DNA of 64,000 bases, taken from Phoenix dactylifera. Its lineage: Eukaryota; Streptophyta; Magnoliopsida; Arecales; Arecaceae. This document shows, one piece after another, positions 12,302-22,600 of the stretch; the stretch's first letter is position 1; every line of letters begins with the position of its first letter. Location: NCBI RefSeq assembly GCF_009389715.1, contig NC_052395.1:5790812-5854811 (forward strand), written 5' to 3'. The notes below the pieces were generated by a model. It had not been told where the DNA came from, did not search any database, and worked only from the letters and a program-made list of their open reading frames with translations. Made by a program: the position numbers and the translations under genes.

Positions 12302-13171
12302 GAAAAGGAGAAGCCATTAATGGTGGGTTGGTTTGAGTGATTGGGAGAAGAAGAATATTATAGAAATGGTGGCGGGACAGGTGAGGACTTTCGAGGATGT
12401 TGTTTGGACTTCATTGTTAAGGTAATTGGTGTGAAATTTACTACGAAGTCCTCAGTCGTGGTGGGGGCACGAGATTGGAGTACACGAGTGGTGGCTATTG
12501 AGGGAAACGCTTGGGAAAATTACGTTAAATAGAGCTATCCGAGGAGATTGGCCAGAGAAAGGATGGGCATGAATGAATGGTTAATGCCTACCTCACGCCT
12601 TCAAGGCGTGGGAAGGAGAAACGTCGTCGTCCCATCACAACGCGGTTTAATTAGCGTAATGGCCATTGGATTCGATCCATGGTCTTAGATTACTTATTGG
12701 TTACTTTTTATTTTTAATTATTTTTTGATAGAGCTTTTTTTAATTAAATTTGGAGGAGTCTGAGATTGAAGGTTTGGCTGAGTCTTTAACACAGGAAAAG
12801 AATGTGTACCGTTTATTAGATGGACCTAATATTTGATGGCAATAGCCTAATCAAATAGTGATCCTTGAGTGAGAGAAAAGCTGGGCTATTCATCTCTCAT
12901 GGGAACCAAATTTTTGAGTTGTAGCAAGCGAGCGGTTGGTCTAAGAATTAAATGCATGTCGCATGTTTATCTCCGTTTAATTCAGCTGGTTGGCATCCAA
13001 TTCTTCATAGAAAAGATCTCAGATTCAGTCCTGGATGGTGGCAAGTAATTATCATTATTACTTTTAAATATAGATATAAATAAGCGTCAGGAGATTTATG
13101 CAGCCATTAAACACCCCTAAGGTGTTTAATATGTTTAACGTAACTGTAGTCAAGGCAGGTTGGCACTACAT
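12302..13171. other. Promoter side and spacer, nothing recognised
   Basis: This covers the distal upstream region of the DUF761 gene and an AT-rich spacer. A plus-strand frame at 12341-12532 has no recognisable motif. Confidence 0.5.
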
Positions 13172-13174
13172 TTA

Positions 13175-13655
13175 GGGCTCGTTTGGTTCGCGGGAAAAGA
13201 AGGGGGGAAAGTGTGGTCAACGGGAAAGTAATGAGATGCCTCTTGTTTGGTTGGAGTTTTCAAAGGAGAGAGAAGGAAAAGTTATATTCCCATGGGAATG
13301 TGATTCCCACATTTCATGGGAAAGTCTTTCCCATGAAAAACATGGGAAAGTTACTTTCCCATGAGGCGGGAATCACTCTATTTTTACTTTTTCCTAAAAA
13401 GTCCCTTCAGCATTAAAGAAGCATTAAAGAGGCATTAAAAATCTAATTTTTATTAAGGGCATAATAGGAATTATATATAACTTTCCTAGGAAAGTGGATG
13501 GCCAACCAAACATAAGCACCTTGGAAATTTGTCACTTTCCCATGGTCAACCAAACATGCCAAAAATACTTTCCTAGGCATCCTCTTCCTAGGAATTTGTT
13601 TCCCAGGAATCATATTCCTAGGAAGGAAAATGCTTCCCGCGAACCAAACGAGCCC
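13175..13655. mobile_element. Tourist-like MITE (PIF/Harbinger type)
   Basis: A 481-bp non-coding element with near-perfect terminal inverted repeats: GGGCTCGTTTGGTTCGCGGG at the left and CCCGCGAACCAAACGAGCCC at the right. It is flanked by TTA on both sides (13172-13174 and 13656-13658), the target duplication of PIF/Harbinger elements. Its interior is largely self-complementary (TTTCCCATGG/CCATGGGAAA blocks), so transcripts could fold. It encodes no transposase and would need one supplied elsewhere. Confidence 0.9.
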
Positions 13656-13658
13656 TTA

Positions 13659-14446
13659 CAGAGAAGTGAAGAAGTAAGCAGATGAACAGAGAAGGAAAAA
13701 CAAAACGAGGAAAAAGGAGAGGGGAATTTCCTAATTGAAACAGAATAGGATTAGAATAGCTTCACTCTATCAAGCCTCCCAAGTGTTCTACCCAATGTTT
13801 TCCAAAGATTTAGAGCTGTCCAATCTCCTCTGATTCAGATGACTTTAGAACGATAACTTAAACTAAACCCTGCTGTTCTTACCATGAGGGTAGCAATAAA
13901 CCAAGTTGGGTCCGTGGACCAAGTCTTAGTCTTCCAAAATTAAGAGACTAGCACAAGTTCCAGGCATTTACTCAAAATGTAATTATCTTGTTTGAGACCA
14001 GATAGCTGAGCTGCTCCCATGCAAATAGGCTACGGCCTGATAACCCCGAGATAAATACGAAATCCAAGTTGGTGATGGGTCACTGCCAAGTGACTAGGGC
14101 TTTGGCTAAGTTTTAAGGAATTTGTGCTATCTTATAGCATAGGTTTTCATCTTTCTTTCAGTTTTATTTATGAGAACGAAATTGGGCCATAGCTTGGTAG
14201 TTGCAGTTCTTCGCATGGACTTGGAAAGGTTTCCACGCAAGTATAAGCCGCTTGCAAGGCAATACCACACCCAGTCCGCTCCATAGAAACAGGTGGCCAA
14301 ACGCGTGGGCATTCGCAAACACGCACAAACAAAAGAAAATGAGAAAGAAAAAAAAAAATTGCAAAAGATACGCAACTAAGCACGCTAGCCAGGAAATGTC
14401 CAAAGCCATCTAAGCACTCAAATCCAAGCATGCATCCCTATTAATG
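13659..14446. other. Intergenic, nothing recognised
   Basis: No supported gene. A ~40-bp phrase (AAGCCATCTAAGCAC... to AGCATGCATC) at about 14402-14432 recurs at about 14473-14503, so a ~70-bp tandem duplication spans the left edge of the TRIM element that follows. Confidence 0.5.
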
Positions 14447-14567
14447 TGTGAGGACCCGCCAGAAAAATGTCTGAAGCCATCTAAGCACCCAAATCCTAGC
14501 ATGCATCACTTATTCGTTAAATAGATATTGAATATTTATACAAGATCAAAAATTTCAATAATACTTT

Positions 14568-14758
14568 GGTGCGGACACCAGTCAGTCAGTATCCCTTTGG
14601 CTCGATTGTTAGAGCCGAGTCCGAGTCGTATTTCATTTTGAGTCCAGTTACTTTTACTAGTCTACTTATTTTATTCCAGTTAATTCTATTTTGAGTCCTA
14701 TTTGGTCAAGACAGTCAAGTCCTTGTATTTGGAATTTTGAGTCCAATGTAAGTTGCTC

Positions 14759-14794
<36 letters not shown>

Positions 14795-16034
14795 CTCCTA
14801 TTCATCGTCCCTACTTTGGTTCCACTTCAGGAAAGGGGATTGTTGGCTGCATTCATGTCCAAGAAGCAAAAATTGAAGATAACATGAAAGTTCGGGCAGC
14901 AGAGTATAACAATATTCGTGGTCAGCTTGAAGCAATAAACAGAAAGCAGAGTGGAAGCTTAGCCGTCGGTGACCTTTCCAATTTCGTAAGCCAGAGAGAC
15001 ACCTCTTGTTGTTCCCAAGTATCATCACATCAGAACATTTAGTGACACTTCTTGCTGTTATTCCCAAGTATTCTCAAAAGGACCGGCTCCCAAGACACCA
15101 CAAACATTTCCCACAATGCAGCAACGCCCCACTGATTTTGCTAAACGTCACTCCCTCCTTTTTCAAAGCAACCCTCTTAAGAAACAGCAAAAGGGAAAAA
15201 AAAAAAAACGAAGAGGCAAGTGCAGTGCTCCCAACGGCCCCCCCCCCCCCCCCCCCCCCCTCCTTTGTTTTGAAATTACAAAATTGCTATGTAAAAGCCT
15301 ATTTAAAGAGGCCTTGTACTACATGTAAGGAAGCTGAAAAAAATATTTGATAATAGAAAAGAAATTGAAACGTGGCTTTGGGCAAGTTCACTCTTCTCTT
15401 TCCCCCTTTCCCCTGAATTCCTCTTCTCTGTGAGCAGCGGCTTCCCTGTTCTTCCGCACATTCTTCTGCGCAAACGGCGCATCTACCGGCCCCTTTCTTC
15501 TTCCGGTTTCCTCCTTCCAATCCGGCTCCTCAGTTCTTCCGGAATTTTATCCTTTTCCTGGTTTCTATCTACTAGAACTAATCATTGGAAGGTCATGTTT
15601 CAGATCTGATCGGGTCATCCAGTGCGTGGACGAAGGGCGACCTGACGACAACCCGGACCGCTGGAACTTCCCTCCCTCTTCTAGAAGTCCTGTGCGACAT
15701 GTTGGTGAGACCTTTTCACAAATTTAATGAGTAGATCGTTATTGATTCATGCAAGATACCCTGTCTTCTTATGCTTAATCACTCAGTAGAAATTAAACAG
15801 AATTGGGGTGCCCTAATAGCATTGGTTTCTTAACCAATGCCGATCCTGCACTTCTTTAGAGTTTTAAAAGGAACGATTAACTGCATGAACGTTAGTCTTC
15901 CGATTATAATCTAATCGCCTCGCTAAACCCTTTATGTTGTGACTGCTAGTTTTAAAAATCTGATTGCTGATCTTAATCAAATTGCATGACCACCCCGCAT
16001 TAGCTTAGGCTTCTGTGCATAATCGTTCCGCATC
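14568..16034. mobile_element. 1.47-kb insertion in the TRIM LTR carrying gene fragments
   Basis: The segment is bounded by ATACTTT on both sides (14561-14567 and 16035-16041), a plausible 7-bp target duplication inside the TRIM LTR. Its ends begin GGTGCGGAC and, inverted, GATGCGGAAC, a short terminal inverted repeat. A related end (CTGGTGTCCGCATCAC) occurs at about 23717-23732. Inside lie a 28-bp A run (14763-14790), a fragment of the V-ATPase subunit C gene (14830-15093), a 23-bp C run (15238-15260) and a GC-rich stretch to about 15710 that looks exonic. The structure suggests a gene-capturing DNA transposon. No transposase is present and the class is unproved. Confidence 0.5.
14830..15093 (+). 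pseudogene. VHA-C: Fragment of vacuolar H+-ATPase subunit C gene
   Basis: One frame reads IVGCIHVQEAKIEDNMKV (about 14839-14892) and then AEYNNIRGQLEAINRKQSGS. After a frame change it continues SIITSEHLVTLLAVIPKYSQ (about 15020-15079). This is the conserved middle of plant VHA-C (DET3 in Arabidopsis), a peripheral-stalk subunit of the vacuolar proton pump. Only about 85 of some 375 residues are present. The two blocks are collinear but out of frame, separated by about 25 unrelated bases, and the sequence ends abruptly after KYSQKD. It is therefore a non-functional captured or retro-copied fragment inside the 14568-16034 insertion. Identification is by recognition of motifs. Confidence 0.8.
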
Positions 16035-16378
16035 ATACTTTCCGGCTAGCCATTTTAGATGAGATTTTGGGTTGTTACAAATTGTATTAGAGCAGATTCG
16101 ACCCATAACCTATGTGGACTAAAGGATACTGCAGCACGAATCGATTAGGACTGACCACGGGTCGATCATGGTGTTTGTGATTAGATTTATATATATTTAA
16201 ATCCTTAGTCACGACATCAGGACTTAAACAGAAGGAGTATGTGAGGACTCGTGCGGGCGTATATTTAGTCCCACATGAATTATTTGCCGGATAGATTTGG
16301 ATACTTATACAGAATCAAAGAATTCGAATAACACTTTTCAGCCGGTCATTTTTGGCGAGATCCTGAAAGTTACACAAA

Positions 16379-17180
16379 TTATGCATTGATCACTTTGCAC
16401 CCAAAATAACCTATAAAGAAAACCATCGGGTTTCTCCTTTTCACTTTCCGTATCTTCCCCGTTGATCTTTCTGTCTAAACTTTTTTTTTCTTCCCTTTTT
16501 GTTGGCAAAATGACATGGATTCTTAACTAAATCTCTATGCAACATGACATGCGGAGCCCGAAACCCCTCCCAGCTCCTTCTATTAGATTTGTAGTGCCAT
16601 CGTTTTAGACAGTTCTTTTCCTATATTTTTCCCATCAATATGCACCTTGATTTTACAATGAACGTTACATCATCTTTTCCGAGCACCACCACCACATTCT
16701 GGTTCCTCTAAACCTTATGCTTATCAGCTATCCAAAAAAAAAAAAAAATCTTGCATACTCTATGGTGAAATGTAATCCTGTGTTTTTTGCACTTTGCCAG
16801 TTCTATATGGAAATCCACTTTGAGTCATGGACTTCTGATTTGATAGTCCTCACTTCTTTCATGAGTCATTGGACATGCATGCCGGATCTCAATTTTTTCC
16901 AAATATCATTCTTATAACAAAGGAAGACGAGTGAGAGAAATTATTTCTTGATTAAAAAATAAAGGAACTTGTTCAAAAGGCAAAGAAGTTGTTTATTGAC
17001 AGCAAAATTCATACGAGATGGGCACGAGAGAAAAAAAAAAAAGAGATGAGCTTTCTATTTTGCCACGTCATCTTTAATGCTTATCTTAGAAAAAAAAACT
17101 TAAAAGTTAAAGACTTCTCTTACTAACAAATTTGTAAGTCTCATGATTGCCAACAAAGCATGGCATCTTTTTTTTCTTCA
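16379..17180. other. Intergenic, nothing recognised
   Basis: AT-rich spacer with an A run at about 16734-16748 and no supported gene. Confidence 0.5.
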
Positions 17181-17189
17181 TTGTCAAAA

Positions 17190-17590
17190 CATGCTTTTTA
17201 CCGGTATATACTACATTATCAGATGATAGACACCAAGCAAATTAATTATTTACCAAATTAATGCACACCTTTAGGTAAATCGATACATGGTGTCATGAAT
17301 ATGATGTCCACCAGTATATAGTACGTGATTAGATGGTACACTCTTAGCAAATTAATCATCTAGCAACCTAATAAAATCTCCTAACAAATTGATACATAGT
17401 TTCTAATACATCATATTCACTAATACATACTACATGGCCAGGTGATATACACTTATCGACTTTTTGATATATACTGTAAGTCTCTTTGATATACTTCCAG
17501 CAGTGATCCAATAAACATCTTCAGGTAAATCAATACACAGCTTTCAGAACATGTTTTTTAATCAGTATCAAACCATTTACTAAATTAATC
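17190..17590. repeat. Degenerate ~120-bp tandem repeat
   Basis: A phrase like ACCGGTATATACTACAT...GATGATAGACACC...AGCAAATTAAT...AAATCGATACAT recurs three to four times, starting near 17200, 17310, 17420 and, weakly, 17480. The copies are strongly diverged, so copy number and edges are approximate. Confidence 0.45.
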
Positions 17591-18053
17591 TTGATGTAAT
17601 AATCTAGCCTTAGTATAGACTAATCTAGGGTTTCAAGTATCAAACCATTCACCTAGAGCCCTCATATCTGGATCCTGCCCTTGCATTTAGACCTCGGTAT
17701 TGTATCTAGGTTTCTCACTGAGCATTAAGTGACTGAATAACTGGCAAATTTCACAAATACACTACAGAAAGTATTATACCAAATATGGAAAATTTCTAGA
17801 TATGGTCTAAAATCTAGTCATCCGCTGTATTTTCCATCTTCATGGTGTATGATGCTATGATTCCATCCAAGCCTTTTAAGTAATATGGTAGGTAACCTTT
17901 AAAGATGTTTTATAGGATGTTCCACCCAGCTAATCACCCCTCAAGGAATCTCATGTCATTTCTCTCTTTTGTCTTTTTGCTGAAATTTCTCTCTTTTTTT
18001 CTCCAACAGCTAACTCAGCCTGAAAACTCTCCACACCTAATCACTGCCCCAAA

Positions 18054-18055
<2 letters not shown>

Positions 18056-18091
<36 letters not shown>
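18056..18091 (+). repeat. (CT)n microsatellite in the leader of the SRPBCC gene
   Basis: About 18 CT units lie 24-60 nt before the ATG of the gene at 18115. CT tracts are common in plant 5' leaders. The repeat also produces the Ser/Leu run seen if translation is drawn from an upstream ATG at 17905, one reason to prefer the downstream start. Confidence 0.85.
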
Positions 18092-18098
<7 letters not shown>

Positions 18099-18114
18099 CC
18101 TCTGTCTCTCTCTG

Positions 18115-18618
18115 ATGGAGCAAAACTCAAATCCAGAGCTCCGGTGGGAAGGCAAGGTGTATGCCAAGCTCTCTGGCCCAACAGCAGATCAGGCCTGGTC
18201 GCTCCTCAAGGAATTCTGCTCTCTCCACAAATGGGTCCCATCGATCGACACTTGTTACAAGCTGGAAGGCAACGAGGGGGAACCCGGCTGTATGAGGTAC
18301 TGCGCCGGATCCGTGAACCGGTCGGCGCCGGCCCAAGAGGTGGGTTGGTCCAAGGAGCGACTGGTCGCCTTCGACCCGGCCGGCCGCTCCTACACCTACG
18401 AGATCGTGGAGAGCAACAAGGGGTTCGGCCGGTACACCGCCACGATCCGGGTGGTCCCGGATCCGGAGGGCGTTGCAGAGGGCTGCTGCATCGAGTGGTG
18501 CTTCGCGGCGGACCCGGTGAGAGGGTGGACTCGCGCAGGATTCGTGGCGTTTCTGGCGAAGCTGGCGCAAGGCGTTGCAGCGAGGGTGGAAGAAGAAACT
18601 ATTCGGTTGGGCGAATGA
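18115..18618 (+). CDS. Lachrymatory-factor synthase-like SRPBCC (polyketide cyclase/START-like) protein
   Basis: A single-exon gene of 167 codons, the normal size for plant LFS-like proteins. The protein fits the family throughout: WEGKVYAKLSGP at the first strand, QAWSLLKEFCSLHKWVPSID in the first helices, GCMRYCAG, KERLVAFD and a C-terminal helix. In onion LFS, Arg71 and Glu88 are catalytic; by eye these align with Arg61 and Glu81 here, so the pocket residues are kept. Onion LFS isomerises a sulfenic acid in the cytosol or vacuole. Homologues are widespread in plants that lack that chemistry, so the substrate here is unknown. The start at 18115 follows a pyrimidine leader; the frame is open to 17905, but that extension is low-complexity and absent from the family. 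There is no intron and high GC. Confidence 0.87.
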   Translation: MEQNSNPELRWEGKVYAKLSGPTADQAWSLLKEFCSLHKWVPSIDTCYKLEGNEGEPGCMRYCAGSVNRSAPAQEVGWSKERLVAFDPAGRSYTYEIVESNKGFGRYTATIRVVPDPEGVAEGCCIEWCFAADPVRGWTRAGFVAFLAKLAQGVAARVEEETIRLGE

Positions 18619-19605
18619 TGCATTTTTTCTTAAAAACTATTGTTTACATGATGATTAGGGTTTTATGTTAATTAATAATCAATTAATTATAGATTTTTCT
18701 ATTTTCTTTTTCGTTGCTTTGTTACTCTCCTTTGTTCCGGGCCTTGGGCCGGCTTAGGCTGTCGCTGAGCCTAATTTTGGTCCGTAGTTTCTGTAATGAA
18801 GAATATATTTGGTTGATGTAAGAGTACGTCGATGATGAGCTCGAAAGTGAAAAATTCTAGGGTGAAAGAGGAATGTGCTGTGGAATACTAGCCGATACAT
18901 ATATTTTGTGTGCACGTAGGAAGCCCTTTTTTTTCAATTAGCTTTTGCGTATTGTACAAAGAAAATGAATTATATGTGGTTTTGTAAATACTAAATAGTG
19001 CCAACTATCACAGGCAATCACAACGTATGTGGTTTTGTAAATACACTGGCACAACATGGCTGCACACACTGCCAATCACAGCCACTCATTTCTATAGGCT
19101 CTATTCATCGAGCGCTCATCTCAGTATACTGCAATGCACTGAACCACTACAGAAACAAGCATATAGGATACAATTTCTCGAATGTAAGGTTGCACACATA
19201 CATATCAAGTAACCTTTTACATGACGTGCAGGTATGTTCTAGGACACTCATGCTACCTATGATGAGCGACTCATTTAAAGGTAATTCCGGAGCATGACGA
19301 GGACCAATAGAATGCTTCAGGATTCCCTGTTTTACAGCACCTGTTGGTAGGTTCACTTGTCATGCAACCCCAAATTAGGCAACCACATCGAGTAGGGCCA
19401 AGACACAGGCTCAATCAACCACCTGATCTAAAAATAAAGCACTTGCATTGCAATTAAACAATAATTTACGATTGGCATATATAAACTGAGGTTGTACAAT
19501 CCTTGCATCCAAGTGAATTGATGCAAACCGTATCACTCCAGCCCCAATTCGCCAGAAATCATTAAAGCTTTGGTCATGCATGCCACCACAGTTCCTTTGG
19601 AAGAG
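18619..19605. other. Convergent intergenic region
   Basis: The 3' ends of the SRPBCC gene (plus) and the hydrolase gene (minus) face each other here. AT-rich sequence after 18660 could serve polyadenylation of the first. The phrase ATGTGGTTTTGTAAATAC occurs twice (about 18974 and 19027). No gene is supported. Confidence 0.5.
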
Positions 19606-22600
19606 TTAGAGCAATCTCTTCTCCATCCAGTCTATGATATCTGCTCCTACTTCATCACGCTCAGGTTCAAAGAGGAGGTCATGTAAGAAACCCTGGTATA
19701 GTTTTATATCCTTGCATTTTGCAGTAGCATAGTTGTACAGGTCCTCAGTGGCTAGAGGATCGGTGACCCTATCAGCAGTCCCATGCAATGCCAAGAAAGG
19801 GACAGTGACTGCTTGTATGTTCTGCATCAGGTAAGACGATATGCGCAGGATCTCATAACCAGTTCGAGCCCTTATTGGTCCAGTGTACACCAATGGATCA
19901 GAATACTTGGCCATCATCGCGGCTGGGTCCCTCGACACGGGGATCCCCCTTTTATTAGCTCCTTTGAATTGGAACTTGGGGAGCGCAAGTGAAACAAGAG
20001 GAGCTACAACCTGTAAAAAGAGATCCAAATTTTCATCCCCATTTCTTGTCAATACATAGATATCTCATATCTTGTCTTAACCAAACCAACTGTGACAGAA
20101 CATGAAGTACCACTGTAAACCTCCTGGTGGTAATATGCATGTTTAGTTTCAGATTCATGGCATAGAACATAACCAATTGGACATGCTGATCAACTCAAAA
20201 ATGTGAACTCTGTCTAAATATGAAACTTCAGCTTCAATTTTTGCTAGAAGCCCAAACCGCCGTGTGCAAAAATGATGCTGAAGTTTATAACATTCAGATA
20301 ACACATTAGATGTCCAGTCTAGGATGCTCCATCAATCACACACTGACATGCATCAAAGTGCATTTTCGATACCCGTGGTCCATGGATGTGCATGCAAACA
20401 TGGTCATCCTTACATATTTACTATATGTTTCACAGTTGTATTCACAAAGAGCCAACCAGGAAAGCATTTTTTTCAAGCACAAGGACATACAAGTCTGTAA
20501 CGTCCCGTGATTCCATATGCTAGAGATGTACATCCATATAAGTATGAAAATAATTACCCCAACAATTGGATGAGCTGGTTTTACACGCAGTGCTGGAGAA
20601 GTCAGAACAATGCCACGAAATATGTCCTCAATTTGAAGACTCAAAGCCGCCTGTGAAATTCTACATGCACTCATAAGCACAGAAGTAACACAAAAGAATA
20701 AGGTAAAAGCTTTTAACCATGCTGAACTGATTTGAAATAGCACCTTCAAAACCACAGCACCACCAGTTGAGTGACCATAGAGGAAGCATGGCACTCCAGG
20801 ATTTTCTATTTTGATTTTCTCTAGGAATGTTATCTGCATATAAGATACAGAGAACATTATCAACTATGGTTGCAGATTAGCTAATGAGTGGATTGACAGA
20901 GTACTGGTACTCCTTACAGTGTCTGCAACAACATAATCTAGAGAAGGCACATATCCATGCAATCCGTCACTGCCACCATGGCCTATGAAAAATGCAAAAA
21001 CAACTAGTTATTTCCAATTACCACCTCAAGTTTGTAGAGAGCTACTTTTCACAGTTTAGTGACAAGTCCATGTGGATCACGGATACCAAATACACTACAG
21101 GCACAAGTGACTAACTTATGCTCGGAGTACCAAACTTAGTATCATATGTTAATGTGCCTTCAAGTTTGGACAGCTGTAATTAAATAAAAGGGAAAGCATA
21201 TCCATGTGAATTGAAGACATCAAAGGGGACTAATAATGAAAATAAGTAGATGGTACTAAAGTGCCATAGATGAGACACAAAGTGCAACAACTTATCATGG
21301 AAGCAACAAGTGATCACATATTAGTTGCAATCCGCCACAAAGAACAGTTCATGCTTATCATTACATCTGCATTCACATATAACACTTCCTAGTTTTCCTT
21401 CTATTATGAAGATGTCTGCAACAGTTTATCATGGCCGCAACAAGTGACTATTTATTAATTGCAATCTGCCACAAAGAACAGTTCATGCTTATCATCACAT
21501 TTGTATTCACATACAACCATAGTTTTTCTTCTATTACAAAGAGGTCTAGAAACACTTTTAAAGCATATCTAAAGAACGAGAAGCAACCAAATAAGTCAAG
21601 AATTTTCGTATGCAGTCTTTTCTCTTACAGGAGGTTTCTGTTAAGCAAATCTTTCCCAGTTGTAGAAGCCTTATTTGAGAAAATATGGTTCCATGCTTAG
21701 CAGTGAAAAATATCCAATATCTATTAACATATATTTTCAGGCTCCAAGTACAGAATTAGGTATTCCAATGTTCATTGCTACATACATAATAGATATCTTT
21801 GCATTAATACCTGCACTTATTAGCGAGCACATACATGATAAGTGGCTAGATATGTAGAATACTCCTATTCTTTGCAACTACATATTTAGCATGTTCATGA
21901 AATACAATTTATACACATCATGCGCTTATAATCCCTGTCTTTTTGTTTCTTTTTTTTATTTTTCAGTGGAAGAAACTTGTAGGCATACAATAAGGGGTAA
22001 TCTCTCCCAAATACCACAATTCCCAGTGAAGGCGGGATTTGAACTAAGGCCTTTGATATGATCGCTAGGAGACCTTAACAGCTTAGTAAGACATCCAGCC
22101 TATATAACTTTTGTTTTTTTTTACAATGTATCAAAACATTAAAACAGAAAAGCAAATGAGGCCCCTGATTTTCTTTCATTGCGGTAGAAGGAAGCATAAT
22201 CCCTCCTTTTGTTTCTTACTTCACACTCCCACACTCATTAACCATCCTTTGAGATAATGGATAGAACAGATTCTATGTCCAATATGACTTTGATGCAACC
22301 TAAATTAGTTTCATGCTTTGATTGGGACAGAGATCGGTCCATCTCTCCTATCATAAGACAACTGCTTGCCTTTTATTCTCATGACTCCATCTATGATCTT
22401 CAGGGCAGCCTGGTTATTTTATGTGTGCATGCACACTAACATGAGAAACATTTTTTATCTATTCTTTTAAAAGTAAGAGATAAAGCAAAAACTCGCTCTT
22501 CACATTTGTAAGACCCAATACATGAATGAACCCAAAAGGCTAGTAAATTCTACTGAGAGAACACGAGTACACATTTGTCACAACACATACAACAAAGGTC

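Larger units (their letters stand above)
14447..16378 (+). mobile_element. TRIM (miniature LTR retrotransposon), first LTR split by a later insertion
   Basis: The second LTR, about 16240-16378, starts TGTGAGGACTCGTGCGGG and ends GATCCTGAAAGTTACA. The first LTR starts TGTGAGGACCCG at about 14447, runs in parallel to about 14567 (AATACTTT), and resumes at about 16035 to end GATTTTGGGTTGTTACA at about 16079. Right after it comes TTGTATTAGAGCAGATTCG, a decayed primer-binding site of the initiator-Met type (TGGTATCAGAGC). A purine-rich CAGAAGGAG precedes the second LTR. The internal region is only about 160 bp with no ORF, so this is a TRIM/SMART-like element that needs help in trans. The 1.47 kb between 14568 and 16034 is a separate insertion. 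Confidence 0.65.

Noticed and set aside
17905..18114. N-terminal extension of the LFS-like protein from an upstream ATG
   Set aside because: The extra 70 residues are Leu/Phe/Ser-rich, encoded largely by a pyrimidine leader and the CT microsatellite, and are absent from the family.
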